Positions 45,001-52,771 of a stretch of 64,000 bases of DNA are shown here, one piece after another; the stretch's first letter is position 1; every line of letters starts with the position of its first letter. A model generated the notes under the pieces. It worked only from the letters and a program-made list of their open reading frames with translations. It ran no database searches and had not been told where the DNA came from. The position numbers and the translations under genes are program-made. This stretch comes from a virus: positions 1 through 64,000 of the IMG/VR virus record IMGVR_UViG_3300028027_000047, one strand, 5' to 3'.

Positions 45001-45564
45001 AGAAGAATTAAGGCAAGATACACAACGCCAGGATTTCCAAGATATACGAAGCTGGTAAATAATGAAGATGTAACGATTGTCGGGGCATCCCTTGATCCAT
45101 TTACCATGGATACGTTTGTATTAAATAACACTGGTGCGTTTACATCTCTTGCTAACGGAGAAGAAAAACAATTTATTGTTGTCGGGGACTTTATAACTCC
45201 TTCAGATCAGTTTGAATATATTAACCCAGACCTAACAGATGAGGATAAAAAGGAGCAGGTGGCGTTTGACTCTACTTGGATCCAGAGAGAGGACGAGGCA
45301 AAAGCCCTTGCAAAATGGATGACAGACCAATGGTCAAAACAGCAGAAAGTGTTATCTCTTCAAACTTTTATTAACCCTCTTTTGCAGGTCGGAGATGTTA
45401 TTGAGATATCGTATCCAGAGAATAAAATATATTCCACAGAAGATGTTGGTATACCTACAGGATATTCGGCTAGCAAATTTGTAATATTATCGTTAGACAA
45501 CACTTATGACTCTACTTCTGCACCAACCACAAGCATCGTCTGTAGATCGATTTATACTGGATGA
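42046..45564 (+). CDS. Tail hub / large minor tail protein
   Basis: This 1172-residue protein follows in a TAATG overlap. The central part (KINLYKNVILKPYVRVDME, IVTSDMSSVAIIRRLLDSIGF, TVWQHIQDLCKDTQMVAIFD) resembles the hub (Tal/gp27-like) proteins that close the tail tube. A jelly-roll insertion near residues 740-960 (TISGIAFALSPDNKSGYMLTIG, GLLSLQGVSAFDYVYTTSI) looks lectin-like. The C-terminal part (WSKQQKVLSLQTFINPLLQVGDVIEISY) matches the end of many minor tail proteins. No peptidase motif was found. Confidence 0.75.
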   Translation: MITGSPGLLGYLNTSQSFKMTNGCFVEYNMNDLIDGVTMRGPNGTAANPSGDLQVTKTDAYGNTYRPFEKLFPITSIIDPRRPKLAGIQYIIDGDRSVKANLESGIGSKQSYASSSSFNKRLYFSSMQLPYKYWVSPSVVLSPTGDTSLTNCILTVEYPILKTAAANKIVVKFETSHSTPTEWNLKATTKDGVETTIYNGTSAGIVNGVINIYYNGLPTWTTVEADLDTQKSIDIHKLKLEVKKISVPISTKPDTSTAPKLGFLGMVELSARYVIDIGDRVESFNISANSSDKVDGIVPVGDVTANSMRISVNAYDKGYENYDKINSFNKNKINLYKNVILKPYVRVDMEIVKLGTFYIDSYSVDEFGLVDIMSLDGARELQYIKPPDIVTSDMSSVAIIRRLLDSIGFTNYQFNLADSDTSTITPFHWYTDKEKTVWQHIQDLCKDTQMVAIFDHNDILQFYPRDKIFSKDNPIRASFRYSPKYSGSVTNLANIASLSIDNVPSVKAIKILYSPQLSSSYLVNADNLYTSPVVTLGAAALMDELLPVAPKWNEDKPELYAKDGVIRLQPVVISGQEKQFYSFTGYLVVEKEIIEYDAILYEYIPIGGEASESKWITSETDIQKYQGLAQPNTFKPTGIYRIKARNVFEVVKPTDTASLTHNVDTDSLANEWEGRKWTSAEGTFSNVDQSIFKLTETEVKRDEKGNPIKNKDNLLNSIPRSMMTINAPLHTEKTNEDPSKPNIIVPNTVYSLVTTKEDAEFLGNVTPTSNNSFAIGTNMYFPLLVDEVSQKATGNQKTISGIAFALSPDNKSGYMLTIGTSQNATVDKNYRDVNFYKITAGKPIKMTTSQKETDGTIITNINGGELYRIDIKANWSIPANGTKKALALKISINNAVIAVIDTDPINITEKIGLLSLQGVSAFDYVYTTSISKEEFLSKDEYSLYKGFVGGTSSVIKTFGDFIFNKGETTSTVSWLKEFGPVARELRRIKARYTTPGFPRYTKLVNNEDVTIVGASLDPFTMDTFVLNNTGAFTSLANGEEKQFIVVGDFITPSDQFEYINPDLTDEDKKEQVAFDSTWIQREDEAKALAKWMTDQWSKQQKVLSLQTFINPLLQVGDVIEISYPENKIYSTEDVGIPTGYSASKFVILSLDNTYDSTSAPTTSIVCRSIYTG

Positions 45565-45566
45565 AA

Positions 45567-45575
45567 TGGTAGAAT
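45567..45575 (+). promoter_or_regulatory. Extended -10 element of a probable leaderless transcript
   Basis: TGGTAGAAT ends 6 bases before the ATG at 45582, and no Shine-Dalgarno is present. It lies directly after the hub gene stop. No good -35 is visible. Confidence 0.55.
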
Positions 45576-45581
45576 GTAGAT

Positions 45582-45926
45582 ATGACTAATAGACAGCCCT
45601 CCTCAGCCTCGGCAAAGCCTCAAAAGCTTTTCCTTTTCCCAGGAGACCCATTAATTAAAACACTTAAGCCAGACTACTATGTTATAGTTGACCCATATTC
45701 TTTTGAGCAGGTTGTTGTGTCTGACGGAGAAGGCGGCGAGGGCGGGGAAGTTGTAGATCCACCACCGCTACCAAATGAATTTGAGCCACCTAACCTTGAA
45801 GACATTACCTTGGTAAGCAAAAAGCTTGTTACCGATAAAAATAAAAATCAGTATATTGAATTTGTTTTTAATGTTAAAAATCACGTAGGGGATTCAGTTG
45901 TGGGGGCAAATGTATATGGACAGTAA
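45582..45926 (+). CDS. Small minor tail protein, Pro/Gly-rich
   Basis: This 114-residue protein contains KLFLFPGDPLIKTLKPDYYVIVD, an acidic Gly-rich linker (GEGGEGGEVVDPPPLPNEFEPPN) and a C-terminal beta segment (YIEFVFNVKNHVGDSVVGANVYG). These three pieces are cited separately. It is not a recognised family. The start follows a probable leaderless promoter. The next gene begins within its last codons. Confidence 0.6.
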   Translation: MTNRQPSSASAKPQKLFLFPGDPLIKTLKPDYYVIVDPYSFEQVVVSDGEGGEGGEVVDPPPLPNEFEPPNLEDITLVSKKLVTDKNKNQYIEFVFNVKNHVGDSVVGANVYGQ

Positions 45927-46890
45927 TATTTACGGAGAATACGTATTCTATGAAGATGGAAAAGAGATCGCAAGGTCTAAAAATATTTTAACTAAGTTTG
46001 GTAAAAGATATATAACTGAATACTTAGCTGGCCAGGCGGTAACCACAGCAAAAGACATTGCTTTGGGAATTGGCTCGACACCAGCAACAGTAAATGACAC
46101 GCAGCTTAATTTTGAATTCTATAGATCACAAGTAAATATAACAAGCGTAGATATCCAAACAAGCCAAATAACTGGCCAAAGCACATATGGTGTTGTGTAT
46201 AAAACAACAATCCCAGTAGATGTATCTGGAATAATAAATGAGATTGGTTTATTCCCAAACATAACTCTTGGAACAACTGACTTTGCAAGCAGGTCCATAT
46301 CTTCATTTGAAGACAATCAGTCCTGGGTTGACAGTTCTGGAAATTACCCAAGTTTAGTTACCGTGTCATCCCCTAAAATAGGTCCGTACTATATGTCAAT
46401 GGGCGCTTCATCGTCACAGACAAAAGAGTATTTTTATGATTTTAATTTAGATATTTCTGGCTATAGCGCAAACGATAGCATGACTTTAGCATATTATCAA
46501 AGCGATTTAAATTTAGACTACATTTTTTTAAGAGCATATGATTCAAACAACAACTACTATGAAATTAGATATCCTGGCGAGACATCGACACAGTATACGG
46601 GAGATTCCGCAATAGGATATAAGGTTAAGCCATTAAAGCTAAGCAATCTGTACACTAGCGGTTTTACATCTGGCACACCAGACAAATCATCAATAGTTAA
46701 AATATCAATTGGAGTTAAGGCAAAAAGCTCTGGAGCAACAACAGTCTTGCTAGACGGACTTAGAATAAACGATGAAGATTCTTTTAGAACAGATTATGGA
46801 ATGATAAGTAGATCCGTACTTACTGATGTTATTACAAAAACTTTAGGCAAACAGATGGATATTGAATATAGGTTGGGCTTGGGCTTTTAA
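45916..46890 (+). CDS. Minor tail protein, baseplate/fibre region
   Basis: The protein is 324 residues from the ATG at 45916, 9 bases after GGGGG; an ATG at 45910 is also possible. The N-terminal third (EYVFYEDGKEIARSKNILTKFG, then AKDIALGIGSTPATVNDTQLNFEF, then INEIGLF) matches a widespread phage tail module with a GxG-T-P-A core. The remaining part is a beta-sandwich of carbohydrate-binding type (MTLAYYQSDLNLDYIFLRAYDS). A receptor or fibre-attachment role is likely. The stop is followed directly by the next ATG. Confidence 0.7.
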   Translation: MDSNIYGEYVFYEDGKEIARSKNILTKFGKRYITEYLAGQAVTTAKDIALGIGSTPATVNDTQLNFEFYRSQVNITSVDIQTSQITGQSTYGVVYKTTIPVDVSGIINEIGLFPNITLGTTDFASRSISSFEDNQSWVDSSGNYPSLVTVSSPKIGPYYMSMGASSSQTKEYFYDFNLDISGYSANDSMTLAYYQSDLNLDYIFLRAYDSNNNYYEIRYPGETSTQYTGDSAIGYKVKPLKLSNLYTSGFTSGTPDKSSIVKISIGVKAKSSGATTVLLDGLRINDEDSFRTDYGMISRSVLTDVITKTLGKQMDIEYRLGLGF

Positions 46891-49800
46891 ATGGTATACA
46901 CAGGCCCAATGATGACTGACGGCGGCGGAATTCCAGCCGATCTCGAAAAAGACGCCGATGCCGCAGCAGAAGCAGCTGGCGCAACATCTGCAAACTCATA
47001 TACAAAAACAATAAGAATGGTGCCAGTAAAAGACAAAAATCATAACTATAGGTTTTTTTTCACCTATCTCTATGAAGATGAAGACACTAAATTAATAACT
47101 GAAAGTGAAAGGTCTCCTGCATATTTAGTAAAGCATATTATAGAAAACGAGACACTCCCAGTTAAAAATCTAACATTGACTTCAGGATTTAAATCCTATG
47201 GAGTTAAATTTGATTTAGATCCGCTTAGTGTACAAGAAGATGTAGTTATATTTGAAAGTCTTACAAGTGATTTTGCTGTCCAGAATATTGTTTATGTTGG
47301 AACTTCAACTAACGTTACCATACAAGCCTCTAGCTATGCCCCAAGATGGGTAAAGGTTAGATCAAGAGATAGGTGGGATGATCTAAATATATCAGAAGTA
47401 ACGGCGGGGCCTGTAGAGATTCTTAATTCTGAAATAGATACAACAAAAGTTCCAAAGGCACCTACAGGAGTTGCAGTAACTCCTTCAATTGATCCTGAAG
47501 ATAAAAGTGGGTTTAGTATAAAAATTGATGTGTCGTGGACAGCAAGTACAGACGCAGATACAAATGGCTATGTAATTAGATGGTCCCCTAATAATCCCGC
47601 AACCGTTACAAATCCATTATGGGAATATGGGCAGGTAGATGGAAAAGCAACAACAAAGTTTTCTATAACAGGGTTAACTCCAAACACAGTTTACTACTGG
47701 CAGGTTACAGCAAAAAGCCCGTTCAACAGCATATCTTGGAATACTGGAATATCTGGACAAGTAGCATCTGGAAGTTTTGGTCCAGTTTCAGACCCAAATG
47801 CACCAGCAGGAAATTTACAATTAAGATCTATATTATCTATTGGCGGGAAAACATCTGACCTATTTAAAATAGGAACTGGTATAGCTCAATCTATAAATAC
47901 ATCTACAACAATTACTCCAACACAAACAGCTGGTACATATAACGGAATTATATTAGACAGATCAACAACAAATTTTGGACACAACTACTGGCTAAACACT
48001 GGCCAATTTAGAGTTGGAAGCTCAAGCTCATTCCTGTACTGGGACGGGTCTGATATATATACAACTGGTAAAATAAACGCAACTGGTGGAACGTTTACTG
48101 GAAACGTCAGAGTAACTACAGGAAGCATAATTGCTGGTGGAACATTTGCAGCAGATGGATCTGTATCTGGAGCCAGAGTTGTTATGCAATCTGGCGGCTT
48201 ATATGCACATGATGCCGCAGGCGCACAAAGTGTTTTCATTCAATCGTCAGATGGACTAATTGATGCCCGCAAAGGGTACATAGGCGGATGGACTCTAAAT
48301 GCAACAGATAAAACAGTAGGGTACATTCAAAGTGCAAACACAAAAATTGAAAGTAATGGAACCATAACTTTAGGAGACATAACAGGAACACTCGGCTCTA
48401 TAGTTAGATTAAGCGCCACCGACGATTATAGATTATGGATTGGAAGCCAAACTTCTTCAAATGCAGCTTTTAAAGTTTCAAAAGATGGAACCTTATATGC
48501 AAGCAACGCTGTTATTTCATCGACTAGCGGCGGACTATATGACTCAATTGTTGCTGCACAAAATGCAGCAAATTCAGCAAACAGCACAGCAGGTTTAGCA
48601 AATACTACTGCGGGAAATGCATTAACAACTGCAAGTGGAAAAAATTCAATATTTAGATCTTCCTCTACTCCAAGTGCTTTAAAGGCTGGAGACATATGGA
48701 TTAATTTTAATGATGAAAATAAGCTGTATGTTGCAACAGCAGCAGGTACAGGTAGCTGGGTTTTATCTAGAGACACGTCAATTGCCGCAGCAGTAACTAA
48801 GGCAGATACGGCATATGACAAAGCAGTTGCAGCAGTAACCAAAGCAGAGGCTGCCGTCCCATATGGCAGTTTTAATAAATCAGCAATTCTTCAAGCTATT
48901 AATGAAAGCACAAATGGTGCTAATTTATTAGGAGGAGTTGTTGAGGCTGGAACTGTTGTTGCAGGTTCAGTAATTGCAGATTGGATTTATGCTGGATATA
49001 TTGATGCAGAAAAAATTAAAGTTGGAACTCTTACTGGACAGAGATTAAAAGCTGGATCAGATACCTATGCTACTGGATTCATTGACACTGGAGCAACTAA
49101 AACTATTAGTGGATACGGCACAGTTAATTATTTAAAGATTAAAGCAATTGGCCTAGAGTCAGTATCAAACTCAGGATTTGTTAGCAATGTTTATCCATGG
49201 TTAGATAACTCTGCAAACTTGGGATACAATAGCTTTAGCTGGGGGGCAATTTATATTGGGTCTAATGCTTATTTTGCTAATGGCACTACGTATAAGATTG
49301 GCTCTACGGGAGATGCTTATTTAAACGGTTATGGTGTTTCAGGAGGGTACGGAATTACATCTGACTGGTCTCCAAGAACAGATGGCACCGAATCGCTTGG
49401 AATATCTGGTCATAAGTGGAAAGATGTTTGGGCAGTGGACAGCACTATTAATACATCAGATATCAGGCTAAAAAAAGATATAACTAATTCAAGCTTAGGA
49501 TTAAACTTCATTAATTTACTAAGACCAGTATCCTATAAATGGAAAAAGACTGGCGTTAAAGAAGTTCTTATAGATAAAGAGATTGAGCACTTAGATCAGC
49601 AAGGCAATATTGATGTGATTGAAATTGAAAAAATTCCAAAGATAATCGGTGTTGATGAAAATGGTCAGGATATTATTGAAACAACATCAAGAGAAGGATC
49701 AAGAAATCACTATGGGTTTGTAGCCCAAGAGGTAAAAGAAGCCTTAGATCAAGTTGGCATTGGGGATAATTTTGCTGGCTGGATTATAGAAAACTTAGAG

Positions 49801-49926
49801 GACCCAGAGTCAACACAAAATCTAAGATATGCTGAATTTATATCTCCATTAGTTAAGGCTGTACAAGAACTATCGGATATGGTAGAATCATTACAACAAG
49901 AAATAAATACACTGAAAGGTATATAA
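46891..49926 (+). CDS. Tail spike/fibre with Fn3 domain and C-terminal S74 chaperone
   Basis: This 1011-residue protein contains an N-terminal beta region, then a clear Fn3 domain (about residues 190-290; VSWTASTDADTNGYVIRW, ITGLTPNTVYYWQVTA). Beta-helix-like repeats follow (KINATGGTFTGNVRVTTGSIIAGG, GGWTLNATDKTVGYI), then a coiled coil, and a second beta part (GTVVAGSVIADWIYAGYIDAEKIKVGTL). The last ~150 residues are an S74 intramolecular chaperone (SDIRLKKDI with the catalytic Ser, NHYGFVAQEVKEAL, PLVKAVQELSDMVESLQ). It has an insertion of ~45 residues compared with the S74 domain at 17460. Confidence 0.88.
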   Translation: MVYTGPMMTDGGGIPADLEKDADAAAEAAGATSANSYTKTIRMVPVKDKNHNYRFFFTYLYEDEDTKLITESERSPAYLVKHIIENETLPVKNLTLTSGFKSYGVKFDLDPLSVQEDVVIFESLTSDFAVQNIVYVGTSTNVTIQASSYAPRWVKVRSRDRWDDLNISEVTAGPVEILNSEIDTTKVPKAPTGVAVTPSIDPEDKSGFSIKIDVSWTASTDADTNGYVIRWSPNNPATVTNPLWEYGQVDGKATTKFSITGLTPNTVYYWQVTAKSPFNSISWNTGISGQVASGSFGPVSDPNAPAGNLQLRSILSIGGKTSDLFKIGTGIAQSINTSTTITPTQTAGTYNGIILDRSTTNFGHNYWLNTGQFRVGSSSSFLYWDGSDIYTTGKINATGGTFTGNVRVTTGSIIAGGTFAADGSVSGARVVMQSGGLYAHDAAGAQSVFIQSSDGLIDARKGYIGGWTLNATDKTVGYIQSANTKIESNGTITLGDITGTLGSIVRLSATDDYRLWIGSQTSSNAAFKVSKDGTLYASNAVISSTSGGLYDSIVAAQNAANSANSTAGLANTTAGNALTTASGKNSIFRSSSTPSALKAGDIWINFNDENKLYVATAAGTGSWVLSRDTSIAAAVTKADTAYDKAVAAVTKAEAAVPYGSFNKSAILQAINESTNGANLLGGVVEAGTVVAGSVIADWIYAGYIDAEKIKVGTLTGQRLKAGSDTYATGFIDTGATKTISGYGTVNYLKIKAIGLESVSNSGFVSNVYPWLDNSANLGYNSFSWGAIYIGSNAYFANGTTYKIGSTGDAYLNGYGVSGGYGITSDWSPRTDGTESLGISGHKWKDVWAVDSTINTSDIRLKKDITNSSLGLNFINLLRPVSYKWKKTGVKEVLIDKEIEHLDQQGNIDVIEIEKIPKIIGVDENGQDIIETTSREGSRNHYGFVAQEVKEALDQVGIGDNFAGWIIENLEDPESTQNLRYAEFISPLVKAVQELSDMVESLQQEINTLKGI

Positions 49927-50084
49927 TGGATAAAGCAGAACTAGTAATACAAGCATTGCAGCAAAGAATTGGTGACCTAGTCTCACAATATGAGACACAT
50001 ATAGCAATTCTTCGTGCTGAGATAACACAACTATCTGATGCAAATAAGTCACAGGAAGTTCCAGCGGAACAGCCAAAGGAGTAA
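49926..50084 (+). CDS. Small coiled-coil protein (52 aa)
   Basis: This short gene begins in a TAATG overlap with the S74 fibre gene. The product starts MDKAELVIQALQQRIGDLV, continues as a single amphipathic helix (ETHIAILRAEITQLSDANK) and ends in a Glu/Pro-rich tail. It resembles the small coiled-coil proteins that follow fibre genes in other phages. Function is unknown; it may assist fibre trimerisation. AAAGGAG near its 3' end serves the next start at 50088. Confidence 0.7.
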   Translation: MDKAELVIQALQQRIGDLVSQYETHIAILRAEITQLSDANKSQEVPAEQPKE

Positions 50085-50087
50085 AGA

Positions 50088-50525
50088 ATGGCAATAAAAT
50101 CAAGAGCTATAACTCCTGGAGATCCAGTAACAGCAGAGATCATTAATAATCTTATTATAGATCTAGGAGCAATAGAAGCAAAAAGTACAGCCCAAAGCAT
50201 CATATTACAAAATGCTCAAGAAGAAGGAAAGAAAGATCAAGTTACAACCATGCTGTGGAATTCTGGCCCTGTTTCAGTCACTGTAGAATCAGGTACACCC
50301 AAACCAAAAGAATTTAAATTTGGCACACAAAAGTGGGCTTCAGCGCCAACAGTATGGGTTCAATTTTATATTGAGGGTATTAGCCAGCCAACATGGGCAC
50401 AGTCTCAAATATTTACACAGGTTTCCAAGGTAACAACCACCGCAGCATTTGTTTTATTTAGATCAGCAACTAAATCAAATATCAAAGTAGTTGTATTTGC
50501 TACTGGAACACCAGCATCCGCTTAA
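50088..50525 (+). CDS. Small beta-rich virion protein, possible fibre tip
   Basis: This 145-residue protein has a short helical N-terminus (PVTAEIINNLIIDLGAIEAKS). A beta-rich C-terminal part (WASAPTVWVQFYIEGISQP, VTTTAAFVLFRSATKSNIKVVVFATG) resembles H-type-lectin or fibre-head folds. It is not assigned to a family. It is the last gene of the late region; the terminator lies 45 bases after its stop. Confidence 0.65.
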   Translation: MAIKSRAITPGDPVTAEIINNLIIDLGAIEAKSTAQSIILQNAQEEGKKDQVTTMLWNSGPVSVTVESGTPKPKEFKFGTQKWASAPTVWVQFYIEGISQPTWAQSQIFTQVSKVTTTAAFVLFRSATKSNIKVVVFATGTPASA

Positions 50526-50529
50526 CCTA

Positions 50530-50567
50530 TTGACAATCTTAACCAATATGTTACACTTACTGTAACA
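50530..50567 (+). promoter_or_regulatory. Promoter candidate overlapped by a perfect inverted repeat
   Basis: A consensus TTGACA (50530-50535) and TACACT (50552-50557) are spaced by 16 bases. TGTTACA (50549-50555) and TGTAACA (50561-50567) form a perfect 7-bp inverted repeat with a 5-bp centre lying over the -10. The arrangement is that of an operator. It begins 5 bases after the last late gene. Confidence 0.55.
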
Positions 50568-50569
50568 TC

Positions 50570-50594
50570 AAAGTCACGTACCCGTGACTTTTTT
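50570..50594 (+). terminator. Rho-independent terminator at the late/early boundary
   Basis: AAAGTCACG (50570-50578) pairs perfectly with CGTGACTTT (50583-50591) around a TACC loop and ends in a T-run. It terminates the structural operon and also lies just downstream of the promoter candidate, where it could act as an attenuator. Confidence 0.88.
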
Positions 50595-50610
50595 CGTATG
50601 AAGGCAGATA

Positions 50611-51411
50611 ATGAGCAACGATTTAAAGTGGATGATTTCATCCGACCAGCAGTTTCCATATCAGGATGACAAGATGATTGCACTTTGGTTTAAAGTGATG
50701 AAGTGGTTTAAGCCAGATGTCGTTGACTACCTTGGAGATACAGATGATCAGGCATGCTATAGCAAGTACACAGAAGGAAGATCAGCAGAGTTTTTAAATC
50801 TTCACAAAACAGATAGCCGTGATCTTATTGTTCCAATGATGCGTCACGAAGCAAAGGGCGCAAGAGACTTTTATGCGAAGACAAGAGACATGCTCCCAGA
50901 AGCGCAGCTATTTTCAGCGCTTGGTAATCACGATGTTAGAATTTTTAATTATGTAGATGCAAAATTGCCAGACTATATAAACGAAGTAACTCCAGAAGCT
51001 TTATGGGGCCTTGACTCCTTGGGATACGAGTACATTCATTACAACGAATTGCCAAAACGACGCTTTGGAGATATTCACGTACACCACGGCCTTTCAATTG
51101 CAGCAACAGGCTCAGTCCGTAAAGATATGGAAGACCTACAGATATCATTAATTAGAGGACACTCACACAGAATTGCCTCACATTTAGTCACATACGAGTT
51201 AAGGAATAATGGCGAAGGAGAAACACTTCGTGGTTATGAGCTTGGCCATATGTGTGATGAAAAGGGTCCAGGGATGAAGTACATGCAGCACCATGACTGG
51301 CAAAAGGGATTTGCAATTGCTCACATCGTTAATGACTATCCACATATTCAGATGATTCACGTCGCTCCTGATTATTCATGTGTCGTTGACGGGAAGTTGT
51401 TTACTTTATAA
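50611..51411 (+). CDS. Calcineurin-like metallophosphoesterase
   Basis: The 266-residue protein carries the metallophosphoesterase motifs in order: SSDQQFPYQ (motif I, Asp and Gln rather than DxH), VDYLGDTDD (GDxxD), ALGNHDVR (GNHD), VHHGLS and RGHSHR (GHxH). Phage members of this family include nucleases and phosphodiesterases of unknown substrate. It is the first gene after the late terminator, and its stop overlaps the next start (TAATG). The substrate cannot be read from the sequence. Confidence 0.88.
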   Translation: MSNDLKWMISSDQQFPYQDDKMIALWFKVMKWFKPDVVDYLGDTDDQACYSKYTEGRSAEFLNLHKTDSRDLIVPMMRHEAKGARDFYAKTRDMLPEAQLFSALGNHDVRIFNYVDAKLPDYINEVTPEALWGLDSLGYEYIHYNELPKRRFGDIHVHHGLSIAATGSVRKDMEDLQISLIRGHSHRIASHLVTYELRNNGEGETLRGYELGHMCDEKGPGMKYMQHHDWQKGFAIAHIVNDYPHIQMIHVAPDYSCVVDGKLFTL

Positions 51412-51596
51412 TGTGGTGCGGAAAATGCAATGGACGAGTTTTTGTAGACAGAGTCTTCTCTCAAAAACTACATATGGAATTATTCTGTATCATGTGCGGC
51501 AAACGCTGGATGTGCAATAAAGAAACGAGTGCTTTCGGAAAATGGCTGGAATCAAAAGAGACGGCAAATCAAAAAGCTTACGGTATTTCTTCTTAA
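51411..51596 (+). CDS. Small zinc-ribbon protein
   Basis: This 61-residue protein has CGKC near the N-terminus and CIMC about 20 residues later, a four-Cys zinc ribbon, with one extra Cys. Its start overlaps the phosphoesterase stop and its 3' part overlaps the next gene by 55 bases in another frame. A DNA- or RNA-binding role is likely but not known. Confidence 0.65.
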   Translation: MWCGKCNGRVFVDRVFSQKLHMELFCIMCGKRWMCNKETSAFGKWLESKETANQKAYGISS

Positions 51597-52027
51597 ACGA
51601 TAAGATACATAAGGTTTTAAAAGCATCCAGATCAAAGGATGAGATGGTTGCCTGGTGTTATCCAGACAAGAAAAGAGTTATGTATTCGTATTCTCAGGTT
51701 AAAAAGAATATGGAAACCGCTTACACTGTTGTAGAAGTTGCCTCTATGCTTAATAAGCATAGGGTAACTATACAAGAATATATATTGAATGAGAAGGTTG
51801 CTACCCCTCAAAAGATATATCCAATCGGACAGCCAGATAGCGAAAATTGGTCTCAGTATATGTTTAATCAAAAGAACATATTAGATATACACCAACATAT
51901 ATTAGACTCAGGGCACTCAAAAGAAGTTCCTTCAAAGGCAGAGGTCCAGGCCCTTCTCAAAAACAACTTAGTATTGTATACTAAGACAGAAGACGGAAAG
52001 TTTGTTCCAGTATGGAAGGCGGAGTAA
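51542..52027 (+). CDS. MerR/excisionase-type helix-turn-helix protein
   Basis: This 161-residue protein contains AYTVVEVASMLNKHRVTIQEYILNEKVATPQKIYPIG (cited in parts: VVEVASMLNKHRVTIQEYI is the helix-turn-helix). It is of the winged type seen in excisionases and MerR-like regulators. The N-terminal 60 residues are basic. Similar proteins are common in actinophages next to replication genes. It could regulate early transcription; the inverted repeat at 50549 is a possible target. The next start overlaps as TAATG. Confidence 0.7.
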   Translation: MAGIKRDGKSKSLRYFFLNDKIHKVLKASRSKDEMVAWCYPDKKRVMYSYSQVKKNMETAYTVVEVASMLNKHRVTIQEYILNEKVATPQKIYPIGQPDSENWSQYMFNQKNILDIHQHILDSGHSKEVPSKAEVQALLKNNLVLYTKTEDGKFVPVWKAE

Positions 52028-52158
52028 TGGCTGAAATGGCACGGTACACACTAGAGACAGGCGCTGCAAAAAAACGCAAGCGTGAAGCAGAAGTTGAATA
52101 TTGGAATTCTAAGAACGGCCCTGTGATAGTAAAAAAGGTAGAAGATGGAAAAAAGTAG
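52027..52158 (+). CDS. Small basic protein (43 aa)
   Basis: This short gene starts in a TAATG overlap with the HTH gene and overlaps the next small gene by 14 bases. The product (MAEMARYTLETGAAKKRKRE..., ending VIVKKVEDGKK) is strongly basic in the centre. It is not recognised. Its support is the tight overlap on both sides and the absence of any other gene here. Confidence 0.55.
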   Translation: MAEMARYTLETGAAKKRKREAEVEYWNSKNGPVIVKKVEDGKK

Positions 52159-52258
52159 AGCCGTGACATGCGATATCTGTAAGCGGGACATAGAAGTTCG
52201 TTGGGGCATATTTGCTAGCGATACACTTAGTAGACACAAGAAGGCGGAACACAAATGA
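52145..52258 (+). CDS. Tiny C2H2-type zinc-finger protein (37 aa)
   Basis: The product begins MEKSRAVTCDICKRDIEV and ends SRHKKAEHK. It has CxxC, a spacer of 19 residues and HxxxxxH, close to a classical C2H2 finger. It ends in an ATGA overlap with the next gene. Single-finger proteins of this size occur in actinophages, and DNA binding is inferred. Confidence 0.6.
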   Translation: MEKSRAVTCDICKRDIEVRWGIFASDTLSRHKKAEHK

Positions 52259-52458
52259 CAACGAGAGTAAAAGTAGATCTTTCCTTTACTAGAAATCTTG
52301 GTAACTATGAAAGCATTAAGATTGGCGTAGGCATTGAAGATGATGTAAGGCAGGGAGAGACAGTAGAAGCTGCAACAGAAAGAGTATATACTTTTGTTGA
52401 GAACAAACTAATTCAAAAAACAGAAGAGGTCGAGGAAGAGCTAAAGCGTGGCAAATAG
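52255..52458 (+). CDS. Conserved small phage protein of replication region
   Basis: This 67-residue protein (RVKVDLSFTRNLGNYESIKIGVGIEDD, then ETVEAATERVYTFVENKL, cited in parts) looks like a small family I have seen in actinophage replication modules. In that family a beta strand pair is followed by an amphipathic helix. Function is unknown. ATGA and 11-base overlaps link it to both neighbours. Confidence 0.6.
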   Translation: MTTRVKVDLSFTRNLGNYESIKIGVGIEDDVRQGETVEAATERVYTFVENKLIQKTEEVEEELKRGK

Positions 52459-52771
52459 TAAAGAGCCATATATCCTTCTCTCTCTCTATCAAAACCTTTA
52501 CAAAGAGAAGTATGGTAAGGCCCCATCAATAAACAAGTTCCGTGAAAAATGGGCTATGCAAGATGTGATTGATAGTGTAGGATTTGATCGTGCTAAAGAG
52601 TTGCTTGAATACTATTTCAATCTAACAAAGCACGGACATACTATCCAGTTTTTTTTATACAACTTTGACAAGATGGATACAGTCAGGACTGAGATTGAAA
52701 AGGATAAGGCAAAGCGTCGTTTGTTACTAGAGGAAACGAAGAAGATGGTAGAGCAAGGCGGACTAGAGTGA
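52448..52771 (+). CDS. Putative DnaB helicase partner/loader
   Basis: This 107-residue helical protein uses a GTG start within the previous gene. Its sequence (APSINKFREKWAMQDVIDSVGFDRAKELLEYYFNL, cited in parts) resembles small replisome proteins that precede DnaB in phages. It is coupled to dnaB by a GTGA overlap. A loader or helicase accessory role is inferred from position; no ATPase motif is present, unlike DnaC. Confidence 0.5.
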   Translation: MANSKEPYILLSLYQNLYKEKYGKAPSINKFREKWAMQDVIDSVGFDRAKELLEYYFNLTKHGHTIQFFLYNFDKMDTVRTEIEKDKAKRRLLLEETKKMVEQGGLE

